The position numbers and the translations under genes are program-made. A stretch of DNA of 64,000 nucleotides from the NCBI RefSeq assembly GCF_003111665.1, contig NZ_CP022188.1, positions 4,092,001 through 4,156,000 on the forward strand, given 5' to 3'. The notes under the pieces are model-generated. The model ran no database searches. It worked only from the letters and a program-made list of their open reading frames with translations, and had not been told where the DNA came from. Of this stretch, positions 1 through 9,284 are shown one piece after another; within the stretch, counting starts at the first letter, position 1, and each line of letters opens with the position of its first letter. Source of the DNA: Parazoarcus communis. Its GTDB lineage: Bacteria > Pseudomonadota > Gammaproteobacteria > Burkholderiales > Rhodocyclaceae.

Positions 1-150
1 TTTGCCGCAGGTCTGGAACGATGGACGCGGGAAGGCGAGCCGCCGGGACAATGGCCATCCGGGCCGTTGCAGGGAATCGACTGGAACCATAACGCCGCTG
101 CAGGAGCTACAGGCGAACATCTATGCAACAGGACTACCCCTACGCTCTGA
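1..150 (+). CDS. aat: Probable 3' end of leucyl/phenylalanyl-tRNA-protein transferase (partial)
   Basis: Frame 1 is open from the window edge to a TGA at 148-150. The first residues read [18 protein letters not shown], and a hydrophobic/basic stretch ending in PPGxW is the style of the C-terminus of Aat, which attaches Leu or Phe to N-terminal basic residues for the N-end rule pathway. Aat and Bpt/Ate genes are commonly adjacent in proteobacteria, which supports the call. The frame runs 28 nt into the following bpt gene. Only about 49 codons are visible and no catalytic motif is included, so the assignment rests on position and a short C-terminal match. It could instead be noncoding. Confidence 0.4.
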   Translation, partial: FAAGLERWTREGEPPGQWPSGPLQGIDWNHNAAAGATGEHLCNRTTPTL

Positions 151-848
151 TCCAGTTTTACGCGACAGCGCCGTATGCCTGCTCCTATCTTCCCGACCGC
201 GTCGCGCGCTCGCAGGTGGCCACGCCCGGGCATCTGATCGACCCTCAGGTGTACAGCGACCTCGTTCGCAGGGGTTTCCGTCGCAGCGGGCTGTTTACCT
301 ACCGCCCCCACTGTGATCACTGCCAGTCCTGCGTACCGGTGCGAATCGCCGTCAACCGCTTCACCCCCGACCGCAGCCAGCGCCGTGCCTGGTCCCGTCA
401 TTCCGGCCTCGAAACCAATGAATGCGGGCTAGAGTTTTCCGAAGAGCACTACCGGCTGTATCAGCGCTACCAGGCATCGCGCCACGCGGGCGGCGGCATG
501 GATCTGGACAATCGCGAGCAATACACACACTTCCTGCTGCAAAGCCATGTCGATACCCGGATCGTCGAATTCCGCGACGAAGGCAAGCTGTGCATGGTCA
601 GCGTCATCGACCGCCTGACCGACGGCCTGTCCAGCGTCTACACCTTTTACGATCCGGACGCGGAGCGCTGCGCCTTCGGCACCTACGGCATCCTGTGGCA
701 GATCGAAGTCTGCCGCCGCCTTCGCCTGCCCTATCTATACTTGGGCTACTGGATCGCCGAGAGCCAGAAAATGGCCTACAAGGCGCGTTTCCGCCCGATT
801 GAAGCCTATCGGCGCGGGGAATGGGGCCCGCTTGACGTCGAGGCTTAA
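123..848 (+). CDS. bpt: Aspartate/glutamate leucyltransferase (Bpt/Ate family)
   Basis: This 241-residue protein matches the bacterial arginyl/leucyl-tRNA-protein transferase family, which adds an amino acid to proteins with acidic N-termini and marks them for ClpS/ClpAP degradation in the cytosol. The N-terminal part shows the family's Cys motif region ([12 protein letters not shown], then [13 protein letters not shown]), and the C-terminal part holds LYLGYWI and MAYKARFRP. Length is normal for the family (about 240). In Proteobacteria the Bpt type uses leucyl-tRNA; the substrate cannot be read directly here. It starts at the ATG overlapping the end of the upstream frame and is probably co-transcribed with the aat-like gene. 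Confidence 0.93.
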   Translation: MQQDYPYALIQFYATAPYACSYLPDRVARSQVATPGHLIDPQVYSDLVRRGFRRSGLFTYRPHCDHCQSCVPVRIAVNRFTPDRSQRRAWSRHSGLETNECGLEFSEEHYRLYQRYQASRHAGGGMDLDNREQYTHFLLQSHVDTRIVEFRDEGKLCMVSVIDRLTDGLSSVYTFYDPDAERCAFGTYGILWQIEVCRRLRLPYLYLGYWIAESQKMAYKARFRPIEAYRRGEWGPLDVEA

Positions 849-916
849 GCGCTGCACTGATACATTGCGGACAGCCGCATCGCTTAGCACCGGCCGAATC
901 GTTACAATCCGGCCCC

Positions 917-1921
917 ATGCTCTACACCATCGCCCGCCCGCTCCTGTTTTCGCTCGACGCGGAAACCGCCCACGAGTTCACCCTCGCCTCGCTCAACCTC
1001 GCCGGTCGCATCCTGCCTGCCGGCAAACCGGCCGCTTCCGAAGCGGTCGAGGTGATGGGCCTGAACTTCCCCAACCGTATCGGCCTCGCTGCCGGTCTGG
1101 ACAAGAATGGCGAAGCCATCGACGGGCTCGCTCTGATGGGCTTCGGTTTCATCGAGATCGGCACCATCACGCCGCGCCCGCAGCCGGGCAATCCGCGTCC
1201 GCGAATGTTCCGCCTGCCCGAAGTGCGCGGCATCATCAACCGCATGGGCTTCAACAACCATGGTGTTGATGCACTGGTCGCCAACGTCAGCAGGGTCAAG
1301 TTCAAGGGCATTCTCGGCATCAACATCGGCAAGAATTTCGACACGCCAATGGAGAACGCAGCGGACGACTACCTGATCTGCCTCGACAAGGTCTATCCGC
1401 ACGCAAGCTACGTCACCGTCAATATTTCGTCGCCGAACACCAAGAACCTGCGACAACTTCAGGGCGAGTCGGAGCTCGACGACCTGCTCGGCAAGCTCAA
1501 GGCCGCGCAGACCCGCTTGGCCGACACCCACGGCCGCTACGTCCCGCTGACGCTGAAGATTGCGCCCGACCTCGAACCCGAACAGGTCATCAATATTGCA
1601 GATGCACTGCGCCGCCACCGCATCGACGGCGTGATTGCCACCAACACCACCATCGCACGCGACAAGGTGCAGGGCGTGCGCTACGGCGAACAGCAGGGCG
1701 GCCTGTCGGGTGCGCCAGTGTTCGAAGCCTCAACCGCGGTCGTGCGCCAGTTGGCACAGGCGCTTGGCGGCGAGTTGCCGATCATCGCCGCCGGCGGCGT
1801 GCTCGACGGCCGTGGCGCCAAGGCAAAGATCGACGCCGGAGCGAGCCTCGTTCAGCTCTATAGCGGACTGGTCTATCGCGGCCCCGAACTCGTGCGCGAA
1901 TGCGTGCGTGCAAGCGCCTGA
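917..1921 (+). CDS. pyrD: Dihydroorotate dehydrogenase (quinone), class 2
   Basis: The 334-residue product is a class 2 PyrD, the inner-membrane-associated FMN enzyme that oxidises dihydroorotate to orotate in pyrimidine synthesis and passes electrons to quinone. The N-terminal helical membrane-docking segment ([19 protein letters not shown]) marks class 2. FMN-barrel signatures follow: [27 protein letters not shown], the catalytic serine in NISSPNT, and IIAAGGV near the C-terminus with [12 protein letters not shown]. Length is typical. A possible TACAAT -10 element lies at 903-908 without a convincing -35 partner. It is on the same strand as bpt, 68 nt downstream. Confidence 0.96.
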   Translation: MLYTIARPLLFSLDAETAHEFTLASLNLAGRILPAGKPAASEAVEVMGLNFPNRIGLAAGLDKNGEAIDGLALMGFGFIEIGTITPRPQPGNPRPRMFRLPEVRGIINRMGFNNHGVDALVANVSRVKFKGILGINIGKNFDTPMENAADDYLICLDKVYPHASYVTVNISSPNTKNLRQLQGESELDDLLGKLKAAQTRLADTHGRYVPLTLKIAPDLEPEQVINIADALRRHRIDGVIATNTTIARDKVQGVRYGEQQGGLSGAPVFEASTAVVRQLAQALGGELPIIAAGGVLDGRGAKAKIDAGASLVQLYSGLVYRGPELVRECVRASA

Positions 1922-1926
1922 GGCGC

Positions 1927-1955
1927 TTACGCACTTAAATGCATAAAGCTATAAC
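1927..1955 (+). promoter_or_regulatory. Candidate sigma70 promoter of the rnf operon
   Basis: TATAAC at 1950-1955 is preceded, with a 17-nt spacer, by TTACGC at 1927-1932. The -10 is good and the -35 is weak. It lies about 70 nt upstream of rnfA and just after the pyrD stop. No transcript evidence is available. Confidence 0.35.
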
Positions 1956-2021
1956 GCGTCCGGGCTTGAGTGGCCCGGTGCTCAAGGGGATAATCCAGCG
2001 GTTAATCCCGGCCATCGGATC

Positions 2022-2606
2022 ATGAGCAGCTATATTTTCGTTGTCATCGGCGCAGTTCTGGTCAACAACGTGGTTTTCGTCCGTATTCTCGGCCTGTGCC
2101 CCTTCATGGGCGTCTCCAAGAAACTCGAAACTGCGGTTGGCATGGGTGCGGCCACCACCTTCGTGCTTACACTGGGCGCCGGCTCCAGCTACCTGATCGA
2201 TCACTACCTTCTGGTACCGAACGATCTCGCGTACCTGCGCACGCTGTCCTTCATCGTGGTGATTGCCGCAATTGTTCAGCTGACCGAACTCGTCATCCAG
2301 AAGACAAGCCCCTTGCTGCATCAGGTGCTCGGCATCTACCTGCCGCTGATCACCACCAACTGTGCGGTGCTGGGCGTCCCGCTGCTCAACGTCGGCCTGC
2401 GCCACAACCTTCTCGAATCGCTGCTGTTCGGTTTCGGCTCCTCGATCGGCTTCACCCTCGCCCTGGTGCTGTTTGCAGGCATCCGCGAACGACTCGACGG
2501 CGCAGATGTTCCGCAGCCGTTCAAGGGCACCGCGATCGCCATGATCACCGCAGGCTTCATGAGTCTGGCCTTCATGGGCTTTGCCGGACTGGACCGTTTT
2601 CATTGA
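2022..2606 (+). CDS. rnfA: Electron transport complex subunit RnfA
   Basis: RnfA (194 aa) is a six-helix inner-membrane subunit of the Rnf complex, an ion-pumping ferredoxin:NAD+ oxidoreductase that either makes reduced ferredoxin or drives cation export. The sequence is hydrophobic throughout and carries the paired signature stretches [16 protein letters not shown] near the N-terminus and [11 protein letters not shown] in the middle; the conserved cysteines in these segments are cluster ligands in known Rnf complexes. It resembles RnfE further down, as expected for this homologous subunit pair. It is the first gene of rnfABCDGE; a 104-nt gap to rnfB contrasts with the tight overlaps further on. 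Confidence 0.95.
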   Translation: MSSYIFVVIGAVLVNNVVFVRILGLCPFMGVSKKLETAVGMGAATTFVLTLGAGSSYLIDHYLLVPNDLAYLRTLSFIVVIAAIVQLTELVIQKTSPLLHQVLGIYLPLITTNCAVLGVPLLNVGLRHNLLESLLFGFGSSIGFTLALVLFAGIRERLDGADVPQPFKGTAIAMITAGFMSLAFMGFAGLDRFH

Positions 2607-2710
2607 TGTTTGTCACCACGTCACCGACGAAGACGCACATTCCTGATCTGGCGCAACCCCGTGCAGCGCGCTGCGGATTACGCTCGCACCCACTGATCGA
2701 CTGAATCCGA

Positions 2711-3262
2711 ATGCTCTCTGCCCTACTCATCATGACCGGGATCGCCCTGGTGCTCGGCGCAGCACTGGGCTATGCCGCCATCCGCTTCAAGGTGGAAGGC
2801 GACCCTCTGGTCGAGAAAATCGATGCCATCCTGCCGCAAACACAGTGCGGCCAGTGCAGCTACCCGGGATGCAAGCCGTATGCCGAAGCCATCGCGAAGG
2901 GCGAGGCCGACATCAACCAGTGCCCTCCCGGTGGCGAAGAGGGCATCCGCAAGCTCGCCGACCTCCTCGGGCGCGAGTTCAAGCCGCTCTCCGAAGAACA
3001 TGGCGTCGAAAAGCCCAAATCCGTGGCCCTGATCGACGAGCAGACCTGCATCGGCTGCACCTTGTGCATTCAGGCCTGCCCGGTGGACGCCATCGTTGGC
3101 GCGGCCAAGCAGATGCATACCGTCGTCGAGCCCCTGTGCACCGGGTGTGAGCTCTGTCTTGCACCCTGCCCTGTCGACTGCATCACCATGGTGCAGGTAC
3201 CCGACACGGTGCAGACTTGGAAATGGAAGTATCCGGTCATCGAAATCAGGAAATCTGCATGA
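2711..3262 (+). CDS. rnfB: Electron transport complex subunit RnfB (polyferredoxin)
   Basis: RnfB (183 aa) is the ferredoxin-like electron entry subunit of Rnf. One N-terminal membrane helix (about residues 5-25) is followed by the characteristic CGQCSYPGC cluster motif starting at Cys46 with a later CPPGG, and by two [4Fe-4S] ferredoxin motifs, [12 protein letters not shown] from Cys113 and [12 protein letters not shown] around residue 143. All expected cysteines are present. The stop overlaps the RnfC start by ATGA, indicating translational coupling. It presumably receives electrons from soluble ferredoxin and passes them to the membrane part. Confidence 0.96.
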   Translation: MLSALLIMTGIALVLGAALGYAAIRFKVEGDPLVEKIDAILPQTQCGQCSYPGCKPYAEAIAKGEADINQCPPGGEEGIRKLADLLGREFKPLSEEHGVEKPKSVALIDEQTCIGCTLCIQACPVDAIVGAAKQMHTVVEPLCTGCELCLAPCPVDCITMVQVPDTVQTWKWKYPVIEIRKSA

Positions 3263-4953
3263 TCGCGCGCCTGTTCAATTTCCGTGGCGGGGTCAAGCCC
3301 GACGCGCACAAGAACGAATCGGCAAACGCCCCCATTCAACCGGCGCCAATGCCGTCCCGCCTGGTCGTCCCACTGCGCCAGAGCACACGTGCAACCGCGC
3401 GCTGCATCGTCAGCCCGGGCCAGCACGTGCTCAAGGGTGAGCGCATCGGCGAAGCGGAAGGCACGCTCGGCACCGCGGTGCACGCGCCGACCTCCGGCAC
3501 CGTTGTTGAATTCGGCCTGCATCCGCTGGCCCACCCGTCGGGTCTCAATACCCGTTGCGTGGTGATCGAGCCCGACGGCGAGGATCGCTGGATAGACCAT
3601 CAGCCCTTCGACTACCATGCAGCGACGCGAGAGCGGACGCTTGCACAGCTGCGCGACTGCGGCATCGTCGGCCTCGGTGGCGCCACCTTTCCCAGCCACG
3701 TAAAGCTCGGCCGCGGCAGCGGCATCGACACCCTGATTCTGAACGGCGCAGAGTGCGAACCCTGGATCACCTGTGACGACAGGCTGATGCGCGAACGCGC
3801 CGCCGACATTCTTGCCGGCGCCACCATCCTTCGCGAACTCATCGGCGCGCGCCGCCTCGTGATCGGCGTCGAAGACAACAAACCCGAAGCCATTGCCGCA
3901 ATGCAGGCGGCAGCAGGCAGCGTCGAAGGCGACGTGGCGGTGATCGCGGTTCCTTCGCTCTACCCCGCGGGCGGCGAGAAGCAGCTGATTCGTGTCCTCA
4001 CCGGCGTCGAGATTCCCTACGGCAAGCTCGGCGCGGAGTTTGGCGTCCAGTGTTTCAACGTCGGCACCGCCCATGCGGTGTACCGGGCACTGGCTCACGG
4101 CGAACCGCTGGTGTCCCGTGTGCTCACGCTGACCGGCAACGTCGCCCGTCCCGGCAACTACGAGGTGCTGATCGGTACGCCGATTTCGCACCTGCTCACG
4201 CTGTGCGAGCCCAAGCCCGATACCGACCGCACCCTGATGGGCGGCCCGATGATGGGCTTCGCACTGCCGCGCCTGGACGTCCCGGTGGTCAAGGGCACCA
4301 ACTGCATCATTTCGGCCTCGCCCGCGCTGTTTCCGCCACCACCGCCCGAGCAGCCCTGCATCCGCTGTGGCGAATGTGCGCGTGCCTGTCCTGCCGAACT
4401 GCAACCCTTTGAACTCTACTGGTTCAGCCGCGCCCACAACTTTGGCAAGGCCCAGGAATACAACCTGTTCGACTGCATCGAATGCGGGTGCTGCAGCTAC
4501 GTCTGCCCGTCCCACATTCCGCTTGTCGATTACTACCGCTTTGCCAAGAGCGAGATCTGGGCCCGCGAGCGCGAAAAGTCGGCGGCAGATCAGGCGCGCG
4601 ACCGGTTCGAGTTCCGTAATTTCCGTCAGGAACGCGAGAAGGAAGAAAAAGCCGCAAAGCTCGCTGCGAAGGCTGCGGAAACCCGTGCAAAACTGGCGGA
4701 CAAGGACGCGACCGCTCCGGAAGCGGCAGCAAGTAGCGATGCCGACCCCAAGAAGGCGCTGATCGCCGCAGCCCTGGCCCGTGCCAAGGCACAGAAGGAC
4801 GCCGTGCAGGCGCGCAACACCGAAGCGCTGAGCCCGGACACCGAAAAAGAGATCGCCGAGATCGACGCACGCCGGATCAAGGCTGCACTGGTCGATCCTG
4901 CTGCGCCCGCCGGTGACGCCCCATCCGAACGCTCACCCGAATCCACCTCCTGA
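3259..4953 (+). CDS. rnfC: Electron transport complex subunit RnfC
   Basis: RnfC (564 aa) is the peripheral NADH/FMN-handling subunit of Rnf, related to NuoF. The start ATG overlaps the rnfB TGA and gives [14 protein letters not shown], the usual RnfC opening. A Gly-rich nucleotide-binding region ([13 protein letters not shown], then [19 protein letters not shown]) is followed by two [4Fe-4S] motifs, [12 protein letters not shown] from Cys367 and [12 protein letters not shown] from Cys406. After about residue 440 comes a Lys/Ala/Glu-rich tail of some 120 residues, common in proteobacterial RnfC and likely extended or coiled. The stop is 4 nt before the rnfD start. Confidence 0.96.
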   Translation: MIARLFNFRGGVKPDAHKNESANAPIQPAPMPSRLVVPLRQSTRATARCIVSPGQHVLKGERIGEAEGTLGTAVHAPTSGTVVEFGLHPLAHPSGLNTRCVVIEPDGEDRWIDHQPFDYHAATRERTLAQLRDCGIVGLGGATFPSHVKLGRGSGIDTLILNGAECEPWITCDDRLMRERAADILAGATILRELIGARRLVIGVEDNKPEAIAAMQAAAGSVEGDVAVIAVPSLYPAGGEKQLIRVLTGVEIPYGKLGAEFGVQCFNVGTAHAVYRALAHGEPLVSRVLTLTGNVARPGNYEVLIGTPISHLLTLCEPKPDTDRTLMGGPMMGFALPRLDVPVVKGTNCIISASPALFPPPPPEQPCIRCGECARACPAELQPFELYWFSRAHNFGKAQEYNLFDCIECGCCSYVCPSHIPLVDYYRFAKSEIWAREREKSAADQARDRFEFRNFRQEREKEEKAAKLAAKAAETRAKLADKDATAPEAAASSDADPKKALIAAALARAKAQKDAVQARNTEALSPDTEKEIAEIDARRIKAALVDPAAPAGDAPSERSPESTS

Positions 4954-4957
4954 GCCG

Positions 4958-5962
4958 ATGATCCACTCTCCCTACATCCGCAAACCGGCGAGCGTTCAGC
5001 GCGTCATGCTCAACGTGCTGCTCGCGCTCACCCCCGGCATCGCCGCGTATGTGTGGCAGATTGGCGCCGGCATTCTGGTCAATCTGGCCATCGCATCCGT
5101 CACTGCGGTCGCCGCCGAAGTGCTGATGCTCACTTTGCGCAAGCGCCCGGTCATGCTGGCCGCTACCGACCTTTCTGCTGTCGTCACCGCATGGCTGGTA
5201 GCGCTCGCCTTTCCGCCCATCGTGCCGTGGTGGCTCACCATGTTCGCCGTGCTCGTCGCCATCGTTGCGGTGAAGCACCTCTATGGCGGTCTCGGGCAGA
5301 ACCCCTTCAACCCGGCAATGGCCGCCTACTGCACGATGATCGTGGCCTACCCGTCCCTGATGTCGCAGTGGCCTGCTGCCGGGGCAGTGAGCTTCGACAC
5401 CCAGCTTCAGCTCATTCTCGGCGGACTGCGCGAACTTGATGCGGTCACCGGCGCGACCGCCCTCGATACCCTGCGCACAGGCCTGCGTGGCGACACCAAC
5501 GTCAGCGCACTGCTGCAAACCAACACCTACGGTCTGCTGGGCGGACGTGGCTGGGAGTGGATTGGCGGCGGCTATCTGCTCGGCGGGCTGTTCCTGCTGC
5601 TGACCCGGACCATCACCTGGCACCTGCCCACCGGCTTTCTTGCCGGCCTGGCGGTCACCTCCGGCGTATTCTGGCTCTTCCACCCCGACCAGTTCGCCTC
5701 GCCCCTGTTCCACCTCGCCACCGGGGGGGCAATGCTGGCCGCGTTTTTCATCGTCACCGACCCGGTATCGGGCGCGACCACGCCACGCGGCAAGCTCATC
5801 TTCGCAGCCAGCATCGGGCTGATCGCCTACCTGATCCGCGCTTTCGGCGCCTACCCGGAAGGCATCGCCTTTGCCGTACTGCTGATGAACATCTGTGTCC
5901 CCCTCATCGACATGAAGACCCAGCCCGCTGTCTTCGGCCATCGCGGAGGGCCGCAGTCGTGA
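4958..5962 (+). CDS. rnfD: Electron transport complex subunit RnfD
   Basis: RnfD (334 aa) is a multi-helix membrane flavoprotein subunit related to NqrB. The start MIHSPYIRKPASVQ is the usual RnfD N-terminus; an upstream in-frame ATG at 4913 would lie inside rnfC and is not favoured. The segment DAVTGATALDTLR contains the S/T-GAT motif whose threonine covalently carries FMN through a phosphodiester in this family. GGLGQNPFNPAM is a further family hallmark. The last codons overlap the GTG start of rnfG by 4 nt. Confidence 0.96.
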   Translation: MIHSPYIRKPASVQRVMLNVLLALTPGIAAYVWQIGAGILVNLAIASVTAVAAEVLMLTLRKRPVMLAATDLSAVVTAWLVALAFPPIVPWWLTMFAVLVAIVAVKHLYGGLGQNPFNPAMAAYCTMIVAYPSLMSQWPAAGAVSFDTQLQLILGGLRELDAVTGATALDTLRTGLRGDTNVSALLQTNTYGLLGGRGWEWIGGGYLLGGLFLLLTRTITWHLPTGFLAGLAVTSGVFWLFHPDQFASPLFHLATGGAMLAAFFIVTDPVSGATTPRGKLIFAASIGLIAYLIRAFGAYPEGIAFAVLLMNICVPLIDMKTQPAVFGHRGGPQS

Positions 5963-6621
5963 GCAACAAGTATTCCGCCATGCGAACTTCGCTGCGGACC
6001 GCAGCGATCATGATCGTGTTCACCGTTGTGTTCACGGCGGTGATGGCCTTCACCTATGACACGACCCGCCCGGCAATCGAGGCCTCGGTACAGGAAGAGC
6101 AGATGCGCCTCATCAACGAGGTGCTGCCGCCCGACAGCTACGACAACGATCTGCTCGCCGACGCGATTACAGTCGCCGGTGAACAGGCGCTCGGCCCCGA
6201 TGATGTCAAGCGCGTATGGCGTGCTCGCAAAGCGGGCGAACCGGTGGCCATGATTCTCGAAGCTGCGGCCAGCGACGGCTACGCAGGCCGTATCGCCTTC
6301 ATCGTTGCGCTACGCGGGGATGGAACCGTCATCGGCGTCCGGGTGACAAACCACAAGGAAACCCCGGGACTGGGGGACTACATCGACCCGAAGAAGGACC
6401 GCAACAAGAAGCGCCCCTGGATCACCCAGTTCGAGGGCGTAAGCTGGTCCGAGGTCGGTAACGCAAAGTGGGCCGTTCGCAAGGATGGCGGCACCTTCGA
6501 CTTCCACACGGGCGCAACCATCAGTGCCCGGGCCATGACCGGCGCAATCGCCCGCGCCGTCGCATTCGGCGTGACACGGGCAGACGCGCTGTTCGCCGCT
6601 GACGCAGGCAGCAAGCTGTAA
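5959..6621 (+). CDS. rnfG: Electron transport complex subunit RnfG
   Basis: RnfG (220 aa) is the periplasm-facing FMN-binding subunit, related to NqrC. I chose the GTG at 5959 (GTGA overlap with the rnfD stop), giving MSNKYSAMRTSLRTA followed by one membrane helix around residues 13-33. The C-terminal half has KETPGLGDYIDP and the covalent FMN-attachment motif FHTGATISAR, with the threonine as expected ligand. An ATG eight codons downstream is an alternative start. It sits 13 nt before rnfE. Confidence 0.94.
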   Translation: MSNKYSAMRTSLRTAAIMIVFTVVFTAVMAFTYDTTRPAIEASVQEEQMRLINEVLPPDSYDNDLLADAITVAGEQALGPDDVKRVWRARKAGEPVAMILEAAASDGYAGRIAFIVALRGDGTVIGVRVTNHKETPGLGDYIDPKKDRNKKRPWITQFEGVSWSEVGNAKWAVRKDGGTFDFHTGATISARAMTGAIARAVAFGVTRADALFAADAGSKL

Positions 6622-6634
6622 GAGAGGCATTGCC

Positions 6635-7345
6635 ATGAACATGCAGACATTTCGCGAAAGTGCCTTCAACGGCCTGTGGAAACAGAACCCCGGCCTTGCC
6701 CAGTTGCTCGGCCTCTGCCCGATTCTTGCCATCAGCACGAATATGGTCAATGCGGTCAGCCTCGGGCTGGCCACCATCCTGGTGATGTCGCTGGCCAACC
6801 TTGCGGTGGCAAGCCTGCGCAACTTCATCCCCTACGAGATCCGCATTCCCGTGTTCATTCTGATCATCGCCGCGCTCGTCACGGTGGTGGACCTGGCCTT
6901 CAATGCCTGGCTGCACAGCCTTTACCTCGTGCTCGGCATCTTCATTCCGCTGATCGTCACCAACTGCATCGTGCTGGCCCGGGTAGAGGCTTTTGCAGCA
7001 AAGAACGATGCCCTGTCCTCGACCATCGACGGGCTGCTGATGGGGCTCGGCCTGCTGTGGGTACTCGCCGTTCTCGGCGGGATCCGCGAGCTTATCGGCA
7101 CCGGCACCCTGTTTTCGGGCATTGAGATGATCTTCCCGGACGCGTCCGCACTGGTGATCTTCGGCGACGACTACCCCGGCTTCCTGATCACCATCCTGCC
7201 GCCGGGCGCCTTCTTCGCGCTTGGCTGCCTGATCGCGATGTACAACACGATCAACACCCGGATCGCCGCTCGTGCCCGGCTGAAACCAGCCGCGACCGCC
7301 AGCGCCGACAGCGCAGCGCCGGAAGCAAGCCCTGCCGCCGGTTGA
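6635..7345 (+). CDS. rnfE: Electron transport complex subunit RnfE
   Basis: RnfE (236 aa) is the membrane subunit homologous to RnfA. It has about six hydrophobic helices and the paired motifs NPGLAQLLGLCPILA and VTNCIVLARVEAFA, which contain the membrane-embedded cysteines that hold the inter-subunit cluster. The C-terminal 25 residues are Ala/Pro-rich and hydrophilic. An AGAGAGG Shine-Dalgarno-like sequence precedes the ATG. It is followed immediately by nth; no rnfH was found in the operon. Confidence 0.95.
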   Translation: MNMQTFRESAFNGLWKQNPGLAQLLGLCPILAISTNMVNAVSLGLATILVMSLANLAVASLRNFIPYEIRIPVFILIIAALVTVVDLAFNAWLHSLYLVLGIFIPLIVTNCIVLARVEAFAAKNDALSSTIDGLLMGLGLLWVLAVLGGIRELIGTGTLFSGIEMIFPDASALVIFGDDYPGFLITILPPGAFFALGCLIAMYNTINTRIAARARLKPAATASADSAAPEASPAAG

Positions 7346-7347
7346 AC

Positions 7348-7989
7348 ATGGCCAAGATGAAGCGCGAGGCCATCGAAGAGTTCTTTCGCCGCCTCTCGGC
7401 AGCCAACCCGGCGCCGGAAACCGAACTTGAATACGCATCGCCATTCCAGCTGCTGGTTGCAGTCGTGCTTTCGGCGCAGGCAACGGACAAGAGCGTAAAC
7501 CTCGCAACCCGCCGACTGTTTGCCGCCGCACCGACACCCGAGGCAATGATCACGCTCGGCGAGGAGGCGGTTGCCGAGCACATCAAGACCATTGGCCTGT
7601 TCCGCAACAAGGCGAAGAACACCGTCGCCCTGTCCCGCCTCCTGCTCGACCGGCATGGCGGCGAAGTGCCGCAAAGCCGCGAGGCGCTGGAAGCCCTGCC
7701 AGGTGTTGGACGCAAGACCGCCAACGTGGTCCTCAACACCGTTTTTCGCCACCCCGTAATGGCAGTGGACACTCATATCTTCCGTGTCTCCAACCGCACC
7801 GGCCTCGCCCCGGGCAAGGACGTCCTGGAAGTCGAACATGCGTTGATGAAACGCATCCCGAAAGAATATCTGCTCGATGCACACCACTGGCTGATCCTGC
7901 ACGGACGCTATACCTGCACCGCACGCAAGCCCGCCTGCGAAGCCTGCATCGTGCGGGACCTGTGCGGATTCCGCGACAAGACGGTCTGA
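7348..7989 (+). CDS. nth: Endonuclease III (DNA glycosylase/AP lyase)
   Basis: Nth (213 aa) removes oxidised pyrimidines and cleaves AP sites in base-excision repair. The helix-hairpin-helix segment LPGVGRKTANVVLN supplies the catalytic lysine, and AVDTHIFRVSNR supplies the catalytic aspartate. The C-terminal [4Fe-4S] loop has the exact C-x6-C-x2-C-x5-C spacing (CTARKPACEACIVRDLC). I chose ATG 7348, 2 nt after the rnfE stop; a TTG two codons upstream overlaps that stop and is also possible. The rnf-nth linkage is seen in many proteobacteria, and nth is probably read from the rnf transcript. Confidence 0.95.
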   Translation: MAKMKREAIEEFFRRLSAANPAPETELEYASPFQLLVAVVLSAQATDKSVNLATRRLFAAAPTPEAMITLGEEAVAEHIKTIGLFRNKAKNTVALSRLLLDRHGGEVPQSREALEALPGVGRKTANVVLNTVFRHPVMAVDTHIFRVSNRTGLAPGKDVLEVEHALMKRIPKEYLLDAHHWLILHGRYTCTARKPACEACIVRDLCGFRDKTV

Positions 7990-8020
7990 TACGGCCGCAC
8001 CCCAAACTCAGAGAGCGCCC

Positions 8021-8452
8021 ATGTTCAATCCTTCACGCGACCAGGTTCGCACCTTTTTCATCGACGCCTGGCGAAAGCACACGGGGCGCGAGGTGCTGAC
8101 CCCACTCGAGACCATCGCCGCCGACATCCTGCAGAACCACCCCGAATACCATGCGCTGGTCGAGGACCCGGAAGCGGTCGATCGCGATTTCGCGCCCGAG
8201 GACGGGCAGGTGAACCCCTTCCTGCATCTGTCTCTTCATCTTGCGATCGAGGAACAGCTCTCGATCGACCAGCCGCCCGGGCTGCGCGCAGCCTTCGACG
8301 CCGCCTGTGCACAACGAGGCAATCGCCACGATGCGCTTCACGACGTACTTGAATGCCTCGGCGAGACCATTTTCAACGCCCAGCGCAATAACGCCCCACC
8401 GGATGGCCTGGCCTACCTCACCTGCGTACGCCGGCGGGCCGGCCTTCTGTGA
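8021..8452 (+). CDS. DUF1841 family protein
   Basis: This 143-residue protein matches the DUF1841 family of small, soluble, betaproteobacterial and gammaproteobacterial proteins of unknown function. It starts MFNPSRDQVRTFFIDAW and contains LTPLETIAADILQNHPEYH and NPFLHLSLHLAIEEQLS, a His-containing amphipathic segment that is the family's most conserved part. No signal peptide or membrane helix is visible. It follows nth on the same strand and ends 30 nt from the convergent cytochrome gene, with no obvious terminator between. Function is not known. Confidence 0.85.
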   Translation: MFNPSRDQVRTFFIDAWRKHTGREVLTPLETIAADILQNHPEYHALVEDPEAVDRDFAPEDGQVNPFLHLSLHLAIEEQLSIDQPPGLRAAFDAACAQRGNRHDALHDVLECLGETIFNAQRNNAPPDGLAYLTCVRRRAGLL

Positions 8453-8482
8453 GCCCGTGCCCGCGCCAGCCTCGACGCTGCG

Positions 8483-8815
8483 CTAACGCTTGAGTACCAG
8501 CCCGCTCTGGCTCGCAAACCACGCAGCGAGATCGGCCAGATCCTGCTTTTCGAGGTTCTCGACCTGGGCCGCCATGATCGGGTTCTTGCGCTCACCGCGC
8601 TTGTAGTCCAGCAGTGCGCGCAGCAGGTAATCCTCGTGCTGCCCGGCAATGCGCGGAAACTCCGGTGTCTGACTGTTGCCATCCGCACCGTGACAGGCCG
8701 CACAGACCGTTGATTTCTCCTTGCCCTTGAGGGGATCGGCGCCTTGTGCGAGACCAGCCGAAAACAGGCCGAGCACCAGCAGCGGGACCAGACAACGTCG
8801 GATTTGAGCACTCAT
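8483..8815 (-). CDS. Monohaem c-type cytochrome (c4/c553-like)
   Basis: A 110-residue periplasmic cytochrome. The N-terminus is a signal peptide (cleavage likely after GLAQGA), followed by the haem motif CAACH and, near residue 85, a methionine in NPIMAAQV that is the likely sixth haem ligand. The C-terminal helix LEKQDLADLAAWFA is typical of class I cytochromes. It is a clear paralogue of the upstream gene, with which it overlaps by 4 nt. Together the pair looks like the two halves of a dihaem cytochrome c4 made as separate chains. The electron partner is not evident. Confidence 0.9.
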   Translation of the reverse strand: MSAQIRRCLVPLLVLGLFSAGLAQGADPLKGKEKSTVCAACHGADGNSQTPEFPRIAGQHEDYLLRALLDYKRGERKNPIMAAQVENLEKQDLADLAAWFASQSGLVLKR

Positions 8816-9132
8816 CGCTCACCTCCGTAATAGGCTGCGAGGTCTGCCATGTCCTGCTCAGAGAGCGAACCTGCAATACCCTGCATGCTCTGGTGGCTTC
8901 GCTCGCCCGCCTTGTAGGCCTGGAGTGCGCGCACGATGTACTCCGGATGCTGCCCGCCCAGCTTCGGCACGGAGTACACCTCGGGAAAACTCGTCCTGTA
9001 ACCCGGTATGCCGTGACAGCCAATACAGGCCGAGGTCTTTTCTTTTCCAGCCTCGGCACTCCCCCCCGCTGCCTGTACTCCTATGCTCGACGCCGCCATC
9101 ATGGCAGCCAGAAGCAGATGTCGTCCCTGCAT
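8812..9132 (-). CDS. Monohaem c-type cytochrome (c4/c553-like), first gene of the pair
   Basis: A 106-residue secreted cytochrome. I chose the ATG at 9132 because it begins a clean signal peptide (MQGRHLLLAAMMAASS, cleavage after VQAA); longer versions add a non-signal leader. The haem motif is CIGCH, and the likely Met ligand is in HQSMQGIAG. The shared pattern GQHPEYIVRALQAYKAGER with GQHEDYLLRALLDYKRGER in the next gene shows tandem duplication. The segment between the haem motif and GGQH is longer and different (GIPGYRTSFPEVYSVPKL). It starts about 150 nt from the divergent MoxR gene. Confidence 0.9.
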   Translation of the reverse strand: MQGRHLLLAAMMAASSIGVQAAGGSAEAGKEKTSACIGCHGIPGYRTSFPEVYSVPKLGGQHPEYIVRALQAYKAGERSHQSMQGIAGSLSEQDMADLAAYYGGER

Positions 9133-9226
9133 GGTGTCTCCTCTGTGTGAAGCAGGCTGAAGCGCATTTTTCCGACTGCATACCGTTCTCACCCGGCGCA
9201 ATCTTGCATCTGGTTTTATGTCATGC

Positions 9227-9256
9227 GTGATTCATCGGGAACCCTAGCCCTATAAT
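9227..9256 (+). promoter_or_regulatory. Candidate promoter of the MoxR/HDOD/VWA operon
   Basis: A consensus TATAAT is at 9251-9256, 29 nt before the MoxR start. The -35 region about 17-18 nt upstream (GTGATT, 9227-9232) is weak, which may point to activator dependence. An AGAGGA ribosome site lies just before the ATG. Confidence 0.5.
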
Positions 9257-9284
9257 CGAGAAAAATTAATCAGAGGATTCCCGG

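Noticed and set aside
3070..4515. 481-codon minus-strand frame opposite rnfB/rnfC
   Set aside because: It is antisense to Rnf genes with intact cluster motifs.
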